Assembly (NCBI GenBank): GCA_945861405.1
Contig: CAMAUL010000003.1
Span: 39,721-103,720 of the forward strand
Length of the DNA: 64,000 nucleotides
Source of the DNA: Candidatus Methylobacter oryzae
Lineage (GTDB): Bacteria; Pseudomonadota; Gammaproteobacteria; Methylococcales; Methylomonadaceae
Direction: 5' to 3'
Shown here: positions 34,804 through 43,318 of the stretch, one piece after another
How positions within the stretch are numbered: the first letter of the stretch is position 1
How the letters are laid out: every line of letters starts with the position of its first letter
Program-made: the position numbers and the translations under genes
Notes under the pieces: generated by a model
Told to the model about the DNA's origin: nothing
The model's database searches: none
What the model saw: only the letters and a program-made list of their open reading frames with translations

Positions 34804-34938
34804 TTAATAAATATATCCCTTATAAAACTTGGTAGGTTGAGGTAAAAAAAGTCCCGACAAAAGCAAAATATAGACATAGACGACCGAGTTCACAAGTCCA
34901 CTCCCTACCCTGCAAATTAAATTCAATCCGAGAAACAG

Positions 34939-35044
34939 AGTTTGTAACTATTCAGCGCGAAGCACAATATCCCTCTCCAGCGGGAGAGGGAGTAAGCTCT
35001 CAACGATTTGCGAGCTTTCCGATTCGCTGAATAGTTACCAAAGT
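34939..35044. mobile_element. 106-bp MITE-like element with GTAACTATTCAGCG ends
   Basis: AGTTTGTAACTATTCAGCG and CGCTGAATAGTTACCAAAGT are terminal inverted repeats around about 67 bases. The middle contains CCCTCTCCAGCGGGAGAGGG, an internal hairpin. A short relative of the end (TTGTAACTATCCAG) is seen at 27361-27374. It has no coding capacity and lies between gcvH and the cNMP-rhodanese gene. Confidence 0.8.
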
Positions 35045-35073
35045 TTTTCTAAACTGCTATAACGTAAACCAAT

Positions 35074-35457
35074 TTATTGCACAATCATTAGCTGATAAGC
35101 ATCCGCATTCATCAAGGCAGCCAGCTCAGCCGGATTATCCGCCTTGATACAAAACAGCCAAGTTCCATAAGCGTCATCATTGACTTGCTCAGGCTCATCT
35201 ACCACGGCTTCGTTGACGGCAACCACCTCGCCAGAAACAGGACTAAACAAATCGGACGCCGTTTTAACCGATTCGACGACGGCGCATTGCTCTTTAGCCT
35301 TGACTTTGCGCCCCAGCTCCGGCAGCTCGATAAAAACCAAATCGCCCAATTCTTCCTGCGCAAAATCGGTAATGCCGACCCGAACGATGTTGCCATCTTC
35401 CACCTTTGCCCATTCGTGACTGGTTGCGTATTTTAAGTTAGCCGGTAGGTCGTTCAT
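35074..35457 (-). CDS. gcvH: Glycine cleavage system H protein
   Basis: GcvH is the lipoyl carrier of the glycine cleavage complex. The 127-aa protein shows YATSHEWAKVEDGNIVRVGI, DLVFIELPELGRKVKAKEQC and AVVESVKTASDLFSPVSGEV, where the Lys of VKTASD carries lipoate. GAGAG precedes the ATG. gcvT and gcvP are not nearby, so the rest of the complex is encoded elsewhere, or this protein serves another lipoylation role. Confidence 0.95.
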   Translation of the reverse strand: MNDLPANLKYATSHEWAKVEDGNIVRVGITDFAQEELGDLVFIELPELGRKVKAKEQCAVVESVKTASDLFSPVSGEVVAVNEAVVDEPEQVNDDAYGTWLFCIKADNPAELAALMNADAYQLMIVQ

Positions 35458-35557
35458 AATTATCTCTCAATAGTGTTAGTTACTTTGTCTTCGAAGGATA
35501 ACGCGCAATTTTTTAAAAACAACAAAAAAATGCATTTAACACTGGAAATCTTATACC

Positions 35558-36640
35558 ATGACCACATCCACACACGCCTTTACTATCCACATGAATGCTT
35601 TTTCAATAGCCTGTCTTTTTATACTCAGCGTTACTTTAAGTTTCGCCGATGATGACGACAAACCCGTTACCAAGCCGCCCGAATCCGCTGGGCCGGGGAC
35701 TGTTTTCCTATCCACCAAATCCCAATCCTTATCGGGCTTGCAAACGATAACGCTAACTCCCGCCAGCCATCATGCCGAATTTACGGCTTACGGCAAAGCG
35801 GTCAACATACAACCCTTGATCGAGTTACGGCATCGGTATTTGGTTACGTTATCCGAGCGTGGCGGCGCTACGGCAAGGTTTAAGGAGGCTGAGCAGAACA
35901 TCCAGCGCCAACAAGACTTGTATCATGAGGGCGCGACATCGAAACGCAACTTGCAAGTCCAACAAGCGCAATGGCAAACCGATAAAGCCCAGGTCGATGC
36001 CAGCAGCGTTCAAGGCAAGGCTATCGCTGCTGAAGCCAGGCTCAACTGGGGCGAAAAACTTACCGAATGGGCATTAGCCACGGATTCCGACAAACTGAGT
36101 GCTTTTTTATCCGGCCAAAAAACGCTGCTGCAAATTACCTTGCCGGTTAACAAACAGCTGGTGAACGATATTTCGAGCATTGATGTTGAAGCCTCCGGCA
36201 ACCGCAGTGCGGCCAGCAAAGCCGAGCTGATTTCAGCAGCTCCGCAAACCGATACCACCGTGCAAGGCGAAAGCTATTTTTTCCAGACCGATGGCCGCCG
36301 CAACTGCTCCGGGCAGTCTTGCGGCAACCACACCATCCCTGGCGACAACCATATCAGAACCGGCATGCGCGTTGCGGCCTGGATACCCGAACAAGGCGAA
36401 AACCAGTCCGGCGTTGTTATCCCAAAATCCGCTTTAGTCTGGCACCTGGATCAGGCTTTTGTTTACATTAAAACGGCGGAAGAACAATTCAGCCGCCGCA
36501 CGATAGATCAGTATTCGCCAACGTCCGGCGGCTATTTTGTCGGCAGCGGCATCAAGGCAGGCGAGCAACTGGTTGTCACGGGCGGACAAATGCTGCTGTC
36601 GGAAGAATTTCGGGGGCAAATTCCGAATGAGGATGATTAA
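35558..36640 (+). CDS. HlyD/RND-type periplasmic adaptor protein, stand-alone
   Basis: The 360-aa protein has an N-terminal signal (MNAFSIACLFILSVTLSFA if read from the in-frame ATG at 35591), then a membrane-fusion architecture: a beta barrel/lipoyl segment, a helical hairpin (ARFKEAEQNIQRQQDLYHEG, KRNLQVQQAQWQTDKAQVDA) and a C-terminal barrel with RTGMRVAAWIP and VIPKSALVWHLDQAFVYI. It should link an inner-membrane pump to an outer-membrane channel, but no pump gene is adjacent. Residues about 247-264 are encoded by a dispersed repeat (36296-36348). Confidence 0.85.
   Translation: MTTSTHAFTIHMNAFSIACLFILSVTLSFADDDDKPVTKPPESAGPGTVFLSTKSQSLSGLQTITLTPASHHAEFTAYGKAVNIQPLIELRHRYLVTLSERGGATARFKEAEQNIQRQQDLYHEGATSKRNLQVQQAQWQTDKAQVDASSVQGKAIAAEARLNWGEKLTEWALATDSDKLSAFLSGQKTLLQITLPVNKQLVNDISSIDVEASGNRSAASKAELISAAPQTDTTVQGESYFFQTDGRRNCSGQSCGNHTIPGDNHIRTGMRVAAWIPEQGENQSGVVIPKSALVWHLDQAFVYIKTAEEQFSRRTIDQYSPTSGGYFVGSGIKAGEQLVVTGGQMLLSEEFRGQIPNEDD
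36296..36348 (+). repeat. In-frame protein-coding palindromic element, copy in the HlyD-type gene
   Basis: The copy begins CGCCGCAACTGCTCCGGGCA and ends CACACCATCCCTGGCGACAA; length 53, exactly as in purH. The outer blocks match the other copies nearly perfectly, while the inner stem is different yet self-complementary (ACTGC-TCCGG-GCAGT). It is read in the same frame as in purH, giving RRNCSGQSCGNHTIPGD just before the C-terminal RTGM strand. Confidence 0.8.
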
Positions 36641-36890
36641 TTGTATGGTGAGACGGGATAAGTATAAGAATCCAATCTCTATTTTGAAGTAGAGGCTGAC
36701 TGGGAATAGGCGGCTTTCGACCCAGATCTGGTGTCACATCCTTAACCGTTATTGATTTTGATATTGTGCAGGTGGGTAATTTGCCACGCTGGTTACTTGG
36801 TTTTTGGAAGGAATATCCCGGATTCCGTAAACTCCATCCGGGCTATTTGTTGTATCGATGTATCTATCAGCCTTCTTCAGGTCTGCGTTT

Positions 36891-37379
36891 TTATTCATTC
36901 ACGCTAACCAATACCTGATTTATAACCGCCGCTGCAATACGAAAATCAGAGCGGTGCAAAACCTCAAAAACCGCCCGTGCCGATGCAATCAGGCCTTGCT
37001 TTTTGGCTTGGCCGATAATTGCCGCAGTTCCGATAATACGCAGCCCTTTCTCCTTCGCCACGGCACGACCTGCGCGCTCATCCATAATCAGCAAGACTTC
37101 GTCAGCATGGCTCAAGCCTAGGTTGATACAGTCCGTTTCGCCTCTATCCAGATCAATATCCAACAGCGGTTCTATAGCTTCAGGCCAGACTTTTAACCAG
37201 CCTGCGTCGAGGGCGTGAGCAATAGCCTCCTCACCTCGCGCCGCTTTGCCCGGCAACACTTCCTGTTTGACGGACTCGGGCAGAAAGACTGTCGAAAAGA
37301 GTTCCGGCAGCCATTTTAAGCCGTCCACTATTGCCAGTCCGATCAAGGGACTGGAATCAATAACAACGATACGCGCCAT
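36891..37379 (-). CDS. DUF3368 / PIN-like toxin
   Basis: The 162-aa protein matches DUF3368, PIN-fold proteins: VVIDSSPLIGLAIVDGL has the first acidic residue, GETDCINLGLSHADEVLLIMDERAG carries the later conserved Glu/Asp, and GLRIIGTAAIIGQAKKQGLI follows. PIN toxins cleave RNA. The antitoxin gene lies 6 bases upstream on the same strand, forming a type II TA unit. Confidence 0.9.
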   Translation of the reverse strand: MARIVVIDSSPLIGLAIVDGLKWLPELFSTVFLPESVKQEVLPGKAARGEEAIAHALDAGWLKVWPEAIEPLLDIDLDRGETDCINLGLSHADEVLLIMDERAGRAVAKEKGLRIIGTAAIIGQAKKQGLIASARAVFEVLHRSDFRIAAAVINQVLVSVNE

Positions 37380-37385
37380 ACCGCT

Positions 37386-37730
37386 TTACGCTTGTTTCAA
37401 CCATTGTTCCAGGGTATCCATATCCTGCTGCACTTCCTCAGCGGTTTGATTGATGACCGGTATACCCAAACGCGAGACATGGGCGATAAAGTCGGCCAAG
37501 GGCATATCGGCCAACTTGGCGGAGCGGGCCAATGATAGCTCGCCGTCTTTGAACAATGCGGTTGCCAAGGCGTTACGCACACCCGGCATACCGATAATTT
37601 TGGAGGATTTGAGCCCGACCATTAAGGCGTCCGGTTCGTTTCTGTTCATGACCAACACCAAATCATCATGCGCCATCCGCAACGCCTCGCTGGGATTATT
37701 CTTTAAACCGCTGACATTCACTGTTTTCAT
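37386..37730 (-). CDS. UPF0175 antitoxin with Phd-like N-terminus
   Basis: The 114-aa protein combines a Phd/YefM-like N-terminal segment (MKTVNVSGLKNNPSEALRMA, then DLVLVMNRNEPDALMVGL) with a UPF0175 helix-turn-helix-like C-terminal part (LFKDGELSLARSAKLADMPL, ADFIAHVSRLGIPVI). Both parts occur in antitoxins of PIN/DUF3368 pairs. It is the first gene of the pair and probably the operon repressor. Confidence 0.88.
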   Translation of the reverse strand: MKTVNVSGLKNNPSEALRMAHDDLVLVMNRNEPDALMVGLKSSKIIGMPGVRNALATALFKDGELSLARSAKLADMPLADFIAHVSRLGIPVINQTAEEVQQDMDTLEQWLKQA

Positions 37731-37786
37731 GGCCTTGCCTCATAGGAAGATTGTACAGGCGTATTATAGGCGTAATTGCTGCTTTT

Positions 37787-39730
37787 CTAGCAACCTAGTT
37801 TTTTCTGCTGCATACTTTCGGAATAGAAGAAAATCCCAAGTTTTTCCTGCTTTGCGTGATACATTGCGGTATCGGCAAGATGAAGTAGGCCCTCGCCATT
37901 ATTGGCATCCCGTGGATAAACGGCAATGCCGATACTGCCGCCCAAGGTAAATTCCATTTCCTGAATAATATAAGGTTCGCGTAATTTACTCAGTATTTTT
38001 TCAGCGACCGGCGAGGCTCCATCAGTATCGGTTTCCGGTAGTAATAGAGCAAATTCATCTCCGCCCAGACGAGCGGCAATATCGGAATCGCGAAGAGTAG
38101 AGGAAATTCTTCTGGCTGTTTCTTTGAGCACCTCGTCGCCAACAGCGTGTCCCATACTATCGTTTACAAATTTGAAGCGATCCAGATCCAGGTAAAAAAG
38201 TGAAACCGACAGTTTGGTGCGATGCGCCATAGTGATGGTGTGCTGAAGCTGGTCGGCAAATAACCGGCGATTTGCCAGCCCGGTTAACTCGTCGTAATAA
38301 GACAGCCAGATTAAGCGATCATCGGCTTGTTTGCGTAAAGTGATGTCGTGCACAATGGTATTGACGCCTATGCATTGGCTGGATTCATCGTAAACAGGGG
38401 TGTCTGTTACCTCAAGCCAATGGATATTTTTTTGCGCATCGTATATTTCTAACTGATACGATGAATTGGGAATGCCTTGGATAGACCATTGGGGATGCTC
38501 ATCTATTTTAAGGTTAATCGGATTATCAGTGAGGTACTCCTGGTAATGGGCCGTAAACTCATCCACGGTGTATCCGAGTATGTTGGTTATTGAAGGGCTA
38601 GCGTAAGAGAATATGCCTTCGCAATCGCGCTGATAAAAAAAGTATTCATTACGCAGATTTTCAACCAGACTCCGAAATTTATGTTCGCTGGAATTCAGTT
38701 CGGCGGTGCGTTTTATGACCAGATGCTCAAGGTCGGTTTTTAATGTTTGCAGGATTTTGTTGGTCGTCAGAACTTCGGCTTTCGACAGTTTCATTTTCTT
38801 GTTTTGTCTACGAACTCGGGCAATCCATAGCAGCAATAAGACCAATACGCTTATGAACGCCGCTGCCATTTTCCAAATCAGTTCATAGTCGATTGACGGC
38901 TTAATGCTGGGAACCCATTTAGCCTGGATAGCCTGCATTTCTTCCGCACTGATCGTAGCCAGCGCTTTTTGTAAAATAGCCGCCAGAACCGGCCAGTCTT
39001 TACGGATGGCAATGCTGTCATTAATGCTTTTATTGGCGCTGTCGCCATCATAGATAGCAGCAAATTTCAGATCAGTTAGTAAATATTTTGTTTGCAGATA
39101 ACTGGCTGTAGCCATAAAAGTAATGGCTGCATCGGCTTTTTCTGTGCTGACTGCATTTAGCCCGTCCAGCATGGAACTTCCAAAATGGGGCCTGACTGAA
39201 GGCAGCTCCTTGATGACCTGGTCGGCATACTGATAACCCTTAACCAACGCGACCCTTTTCCCGGCAAGGTCGTTGCGATTTTTGATCGTGTCATTTTCTC
39301 TTTTGGTTACGATAACCAGGGATTTCATTAAATAAGGTTGCGTGAAGATAAACCACTGCGCACGATCCGGTCGATTGACCATCGTAGCGACTACATCAAC
39401 TTTCTGTGTTGTAGCGGCTTCGTATAATTTGTTCCAGTTAGTGCTGGGGTAAGTTTCAAATTTAATGCCTAACCGTTTGCTCAGCTTGTTCATGACTTCG
39501 ATGGCAATACCTTCAAGCTCCCCCGAATCGTTGACAAAACTATAGGGCGGCACCGAACCGTCAAAAGCAATCCGTATCCTTTTATGATGCGATAACCACT
39601 CCTGCTCTTTAACAGTCAACTGCACGACGGGATCGAGATTATTCCTGTTTGAAATAATGTCATTAGCGTCATCCGCTGCCGCTGCATTCAACAGGAAAAT
39701 GAACAAAAACAATGAAATTAAATAAGGCAT
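37787..39730 (-). CDS. Membrane diguanylate cyclase with SBP_bac_3, PAS and GGDEF domains
   Basis: The 647-aa protein has a signal peptide, a periplasmic amino-acid-binding-like domain (about 45-275: RIRIAFDGSVPPYSFVNDSG), a transmembrane helix (about 283-305), a coiled stretch, a PAS domain (about 350-475) and a GGDEF domain. The active site ARLGGDEFALL is intact and RDSD stands five residues before GGDEF, so the product-inhibition I-site is present too. It should make c-di-GMP in response to a periplasmic ligand. A tiny ORF lies 15 bases upstream. Confidence 0.93.
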   Translation of the reverse strand: MPYLISLFLFIFLLNAAAADDANDIISNRNNLDPVVQLTVKEQEWLSHHKRIRIAFDGSVPPYSFVNDSGELEGIAIEVMNKLSKRLGIKFETYPSTNWNKLYEAATTQKVDVVATMVNRPDRAQWFIFTQPYLMKSLVIVTKRENDTIKNRNDLAGKRVALVKGYQYADQVIKELPSVRPHFGSSMLDGLNAVSTEKADAAITFMATASYLQTKYLLTDLKFAAIYDGDSANKSINDSIAIRKDWPVLAAILQKALATISAEEMQAIQAKWVPSIKPSIDYELIWKMAAAFISVLVLLLLWIARVRRQNKKMKLSKAEVLTTNKILQTLKTDLEHLVIKRTAELNSSEHKFRSLVENLRNEYFFYQRDCEGIFSYASPSITNILGYTVDEFTAHYQEYLTDNPINLKIDEHPQWSIQGIPNSSYQLEIYDAQKNIHWLEVTDTPVYDESSQCIGVNTIVHDITLRKQADDRLIWLSYYDELTGLANRRLFADQLQHTITMAHRTKLSVSLFYLDLDRFKFVNDSMGHAVGDEVLKETARRISSTLRDSDIAARLGGDEFALLLPETDTDGASPVAEKILSKLREPYIIQEMEFTLGGSIGIAVYPRDANNGEGLLHLADTAMYHAKQEKLGIFFYSESMQQKKLGC

Positions 39731-39745
39731 CGTTTGGGAACGGGA

Positions 39746-39916
39746 TTAACTTTCAATGCAAGGCATAAGACGGGAGCCATGCATTTTATGGTCTCCTCCG
39801 CCTCGATTTAAGTCATTCATATCTGACCTGATTCTCTGAGACAAGCTAATCAGGGCAGCATTCAAAAAATGCTGGGTAAGGGCAAAAATAAACATACCAA
39901 TACAGTGATTTTTCAC
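39746..39916 (-). CDS. Possible small leader protein upstream of the cyclase gene (56 aa)
   Basis: A GTG at 39916 is preceded by GGAGGTGAT at ideal spacing, a near-perfect anti-16S match. The reading frame gives a hydrophobic start (KNHCIGMFIFALTQHFLNAA) and a polar tail (NDLNRGGGDHKMHGSRL). It ends 15 bases before the cyclase ATG, so it could couple to or regulate it. The longer track ORF starts further upstream without a ribosome site. I do not recognise a family. Confidence 0.38.
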   Translation of the reverse strand: MKNHCIGMFIFALTQHFLNAALISLSQRIRSDMNDLNRGGGDHKMHGSRLMPCIES

Positions 39917-40102
39917 ACCATCACCTCCACTACATAAAGCTGTTACTTTATGAAACACTTGATGTCGCTATTCTTATGCCACGCTAAAATTATAGGTAAT
40001 ATTCATATAAATATTGTGCAGTCGCTTCCATTTAATCCATGAAGAATTGTTTCTATATTAATTGCGCGTCAAAACTCGGTATCCATGCTCCCTCTCCTGC
40101 TG

Positions 40103-40232
40103 GACAATGCTGTTAAGTTAAGCGATTTTTTAGTTCACATGAGAATGTAGTGATCGCTGGAGTGCAAGCTCTGCTTGCGTTAACAGGCGGATCCTGCACT
40201 CCAAATGCTTTTCTTAACTTAACGACATTGTC
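40103..40232. mobile_element. 130-bp MITE-like element with TTAAGTTAAG ends
   Basis: GACAATGCTGTTAAGTTAAG at the left is mirrored by CTTAACTTAACGACATTGTC at the right (18 of 20 bases). Inside is GGAGTGCAAGCTCTGCTTGC...GCACTCC, a palindromic core that recurs at 53705-53749. No coding capacity. Confidence 0.82.
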
Positions 40233-40613
40233 TTGCTGAAGTGCACATAAAAAACGTGACTATCCAAAAGTTTACCCCCTGATTACGGAAAAAATACAAA
40301 AGCCGCGAAGAAATCACGATTTAATTGGTACGAAATTTTTTCCAAACAATTCGCGAAAAAACAAAGCGAAATGCATGCCATTTTTTAAAATAGCAATAAT
40401 AATCACAGGCTAAGACTTTAATTCAGATTTTGATTTGATTGATGCCATGATATTGACATCACAATGCGGCAAGGAATTGCTGGTGAGCGGCAATTCTGTT
40501 CTGGTATGTTTAATTTTTGATCACTGGAATCCTGTGGATAAATTTCAATTGCTATGATTCTGTGTCAAAAAAAGCGTGAGCAAAAGACGCATCCCTTGCT
40601 CACGCGACTGGCA
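40233..40613. other. Intergenic region, no gene seen
   Basis: AT-rich DNA between the MITE-like element and the end of the cysteine-rich gene. No reading frame with a ribosome site or recognisable family was seen; the plus-strand track ORF at 40554 is a shadow of the gene on the other strand. Confidence 0.45.
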
Positions 40614-40976
40614 TTAACTTTTTCCTGGCAACATGCCGACCGAACCGGGTTTGATGCGTTTGCAGGTAACAACCACATCTTCCAGGTGACACTGGTTTTT
40701 GCCTTGATTGGCGCCGGTGCATGGCTTGCAGGCGGCCTTGCCCCCGTCCTTTACTTTTTCAACATGCCAACCGTAGCCTTGCGACTGACAAAATGTCTTG
40801 CTGTATCGAGTAATGTTATAAGGTTTTGATGCCGTTGCAATGGCTTCGGATTCTGCTTCACACGCCGCCGAGGGCAGCGTGTTAGCCATAAGATCGCGGT
40901 AAATATATTCTGTTGCCGATGCTGTTCCTGAAAAAAAAGCTAACACCGCACACAGGCATATCAAATTAAGTTTCAT
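40614..40976 (-). CDS. Secreted cysteine-rich protein of unknown function
   Basis: The 120-aa protein has a clear signal peptide (MKLNLICLCAVLAFFSGTASA, then cut before TEYIYR). The mature part has six cysteines (LPSAACEAESE, KTFCQSQGYGW, GKAACKPCTG, NQCHLEDVVVTC), suggesting disulfides in the periplasm or outside. AGGAGAGAAC precedes the ATG. I do not recognise a family. A small membrane protein gene lies about 100 bases upstream on the same strand. Confidence 0.78.
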   Translation of the reverse strand: MKLNLICLCAVLAFFSGTASATEYIYRDLMANTLPSAACEAESEAIATASKPYNITRYSKTFCQSQGYGWHVEKVKDGGKAACKPCTGANQGKNQCHLEDVVVTCKRIKPGSVGMLPGKS

Positions 40977-41075
40977 GTTCTCTCCTGATTATTTTAAGGG
41001 ATTGGACAAAAGCGATCACTTGTCCATAAAGCAAGTGCGCGGCTATCTATAAGACTGCTTGTCATGATGTTGATT

Positions 41076-41249
41076 TCAATTCAAAACGCGGATATTCATC
41101 TGCGCCGTTTCCTCTTCCAATTGCTGTTTGATCGGCGCAAATTTTTCGTTTTCGCTTTGCTTGACCATTGCAATGGTCACCAATAAAGTAAAGACCGTGC
41201 AACCCACATACAGCCAGAACTTGTCTTTTGTTTGCTCTTCTTCGCTCAT
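41076..41249 (-). CDS. Small single-pass membrane protein (57 aa)
   Basis: Not in the ORF track, whose entry here is in another frame. It encodes MSEEEQTKDKFWLYVGCTVF, continuing TLLVTIAMVKQSENEKFAPI and an acidic coiled tail. The single hydrophobic helix is flanked by acidic N- and mixed-charge C-termini. AAGGTG lies 8 bases before the ATG, supporting translation. No family recognised; it may be linked with the secreted cysteine-rich gene downstream. Confidence 0.68.
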   Translation of the reverse strand: MSEEEQTKDKFWLYVGCTVFTLLVTIAMVKQSENEKFAPIKQQLEEETAQMNIRVLN

Positions 41250-41683
41250 TTTTCACACCTTTTGTTATTTTAAATCATCAATGAAAGTACTCAGGTTGAT
41301 AAGAAATCAACATGGGGACTCATTTTCCCTGAGGCTTACGCTTCCTCCGGTTCAACTACTTCACCTTGATAACTTGAGCGCTCAACAATGTCGGCAGCCA
41401 AGTTGGCGTACATATTGGCAGTCGCATGACGCATAAAATATCTTCTTTCATGATAGTAGCGTATCAATACTATAAAAGATGCTTGAGAATCCTGTCAACT
41501 AAATATCGATTCGATACAAGCTGCATCCGGTTAGCCGTTTTCTGTCAAATAATTCACTTCGTGTTAAGGCAATGCAACCAGGACTGCACCCTGCGGCAAA
41601 TTCTGCGATAATAAAACATAATAAACAGCTTATAAATTGCCGGGCTGATGTCGGTTACAATTTTTATTCACCAACCTAATTCT
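41250..41683. other. Intergenic region upstream of zwf
   Basis: No confident gene. A 32-codon minus-strand frame (41336-41434, MRHATANMYANLAADIVERS) has protein-like composition but no clear ribosome site. The AT-rich right part (around 41460-41640) presumably holds the zwf promoter. Confidence 0.4.
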
Positions 41684-43168
41684 ATGAACCAAAACACTGC
41701 ATTTAAACCTTGTGACTTAGTTATCTTTGGCGCTTTGGGCGATTTATCCCGCCGCAAGCTGCTTATTTCTCTGTACCGGCTTGAAAAAGCCAATCTGATT
41801 GAAGCCGACACCCGCATCATCGGCATAGACCTACACGAGGCCGATAATTCAGCGTTTATCGGGATTATCCATAAAAGTTTACAAGAGTTTTTAAATGACA
41901 TTATTGACGAACAAGTGTGGGCCAGTTTTTCGTCACGGCTGTCCTATCTGAAAATAGATTTAACCCAGCCGGATCAATATCGACAACTGAATAGCGTCAT
42001 TGACGGCAAATCCAGGGTTATGGTCAATTATTTTGCCGTTGCCCCATTTTTATTCACTAATATTTGTCAGGGACTGAACAGCTGCGGAGTTTTGAATAAG
42101 GAATCGCGGATGGTGATGGAAAAACCGATCGGCCATGATCTTCAATCCTCAAAAGATATTAATGATGCGGTTGCCGAGGTGTTCAACGAAGATCAGGTTT
42201 ACCGGATTGATCATTATCTGGGCAAGGAAACGGTGCTGAATTTGTTGGCTTTGCGCTTTGCCAATTCCATTTTCACCACCAACTGGGATCACAATACCAT
42301 CGACCATATCCAGATTACCGTCGCTGAAGAGGTCGGTATTGAAGGGCGCTGGGATTATTTCGACAAAACCGGCCAGTTGCGCGACATGCTGCAAAATCAC
42401 CTGTTGCAGATCCTGACCTTTGTGGCGATGGAGCCGCCGGTCAATCTGGAGGCGCAAAGCATCCACAACGAAAAAATAAAAGTGCTGTCCGCGCTACGAC
42501 CGATTACCCAGGAAAATGTTGCTAGAAAAACCGTGCGTGGGCAATACACGACGGGGGAGCTTAAGAGCAAGCCGATGCCGGGCTATCTTGAAGAAGAAGG
42601 AGCCAATACCCAAAGCATCACGGAAAGTTTTGTCGCGTTGAAAGTGGATATTGATAACTGGCGCTGGGCGGGTGTACCGTTTTACTTGCGTACCGGTAAA
42701 CGCATGAAATATAAACGCACTGAAATCGTCGTTAATTTTAAGCAATTGCCGCACAACATTTTTAAAGAGAGTTTTAAGGATTTGCCACAAAATAAACTGA
42801 TCATTCACTTGCAGCCGAATGAGGGTGTGGAAATCCAGATGCTCAATAAAATACCGGGTATCGATGAGAATATTCTGCTGAAAAAAAACAAGCTGGATTT
42901 GAGTTTTTCCGAGATTAAAAAAAGCAAAATTTTCGGCGGCTATGAGAAACTGGTGCTGGAAGCAATGCGGGGTAACCCGACCTTGTTTCTTAGCCGCGAA
43001 GAGATTGAGCAGGCCTGGACATGGATAGACTCGATACAGGATGCCTGGGCGCATGCCGATGTTACGCCACAACCTTATCCGGCCGGTACTTGGGGGCCTG
43101 ACGCAGCCAATGACTTAATTGCCAGGGACGAAAGAGCCTGGGAAGATGAAGCGGATAAATTAATGTAA
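41684..43168 (+). CDS. zwf: Glucose-6-phosphate dehydrogenase
   Basis: Zwf oxidises glucose 6-phosphate to 6-phosphogluconolactone, feeding the Entner-Doudoroff and pentose phosphate routes. The 494-aa protein has LVIFGALGDLSRRKLLISLY for NADP binding, the active-site RIDHYLGKETVLNLLALRFA and VPFYLRTGKRM. I use the ATG at 41684 (MNQNTAFKPCDLV), as the upstream extension is not family-like. It is followed by edd and eda. Confidence 0.97.
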   Translation: MNQNTAFKPCDLVIFGALGDLSRRKLLISLYRLEKANLIEADTRIIGIDLHEADNSAFIGIIHKSLQEFLNDIIDEQVWASFSSRLSYLKIDLTQPDQYRQLNSVIDGKSRVMVNYFAVAPFLFTNICQGLNSCGVLNKESRMVMEKPIGHDLQSSKDINDAVAEVFNEDQVYRIDHYLGKETVLNLLALRFANSIFTTNWDHNTIDHIQITVAEEVGIEGRWDYFDKTGQLRDMLQNHLLQILTFVAMEPPVNLEAQSIHNEKIKVLSALRPITQENVARKTVRGQYTTGELKSKPMPGYLEEEGANTQSITESFVALKVDIDNWRWAGVPFYLRTGKRMKYKRTEIVVNFKQLPHNIFKESFKDLPQNKLIIHLQPNEGVEIQMLNKIPGIDENILLKKNKLDLSFSEIKKSKIFGGYEKLVLEAMRGNPTLFLSREEIEQAWTWIDSIQDAWAHADVTPQPYPAGTWGPDAANDLIARDERAWEDEADKLM

Positions 43169-43241
43169 GGCGTTTTCAATGTAATGCCTTAATTTGGCGC
43201 AGATTAACCGTAGATATACGGCCATATTTTCGATTTTTTAT

Positions 43242-43266
43242 GTAGGGTACGCTGTGCGTACCCTAC
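43242..43266. repeat. GGGTACGC-TGT-GCGTACCC palindrome
   Basis: A perfect 11-bp stem (GTAGGGTACGC) with a TGT loop between zwf and edd. It belongs to the same family as the pair at 22205-22260. No T-run follows, so it is more likely a repeat or mRNA-stability hairpin than a terminator. Confidence 0.9.
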
Positions 43267-43318
43267 GATGAATTGCAAAACCGAAAACTTGACCGTTCAG
43301 ATTATAAAAGGAACAACT

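Noticed and set aside
41336-41434. 32-codon minus-strand frame with protein-like composition
   Set aside because: No convincing ribosome site and no recognised homologue; mentioned only in the intergenic entry.
41426-41611. 61-aa plus-strand ORF upstream of zwf
   Set aside because: Lacks a ribosome site and lies in AT-rich probable promoter DNA.
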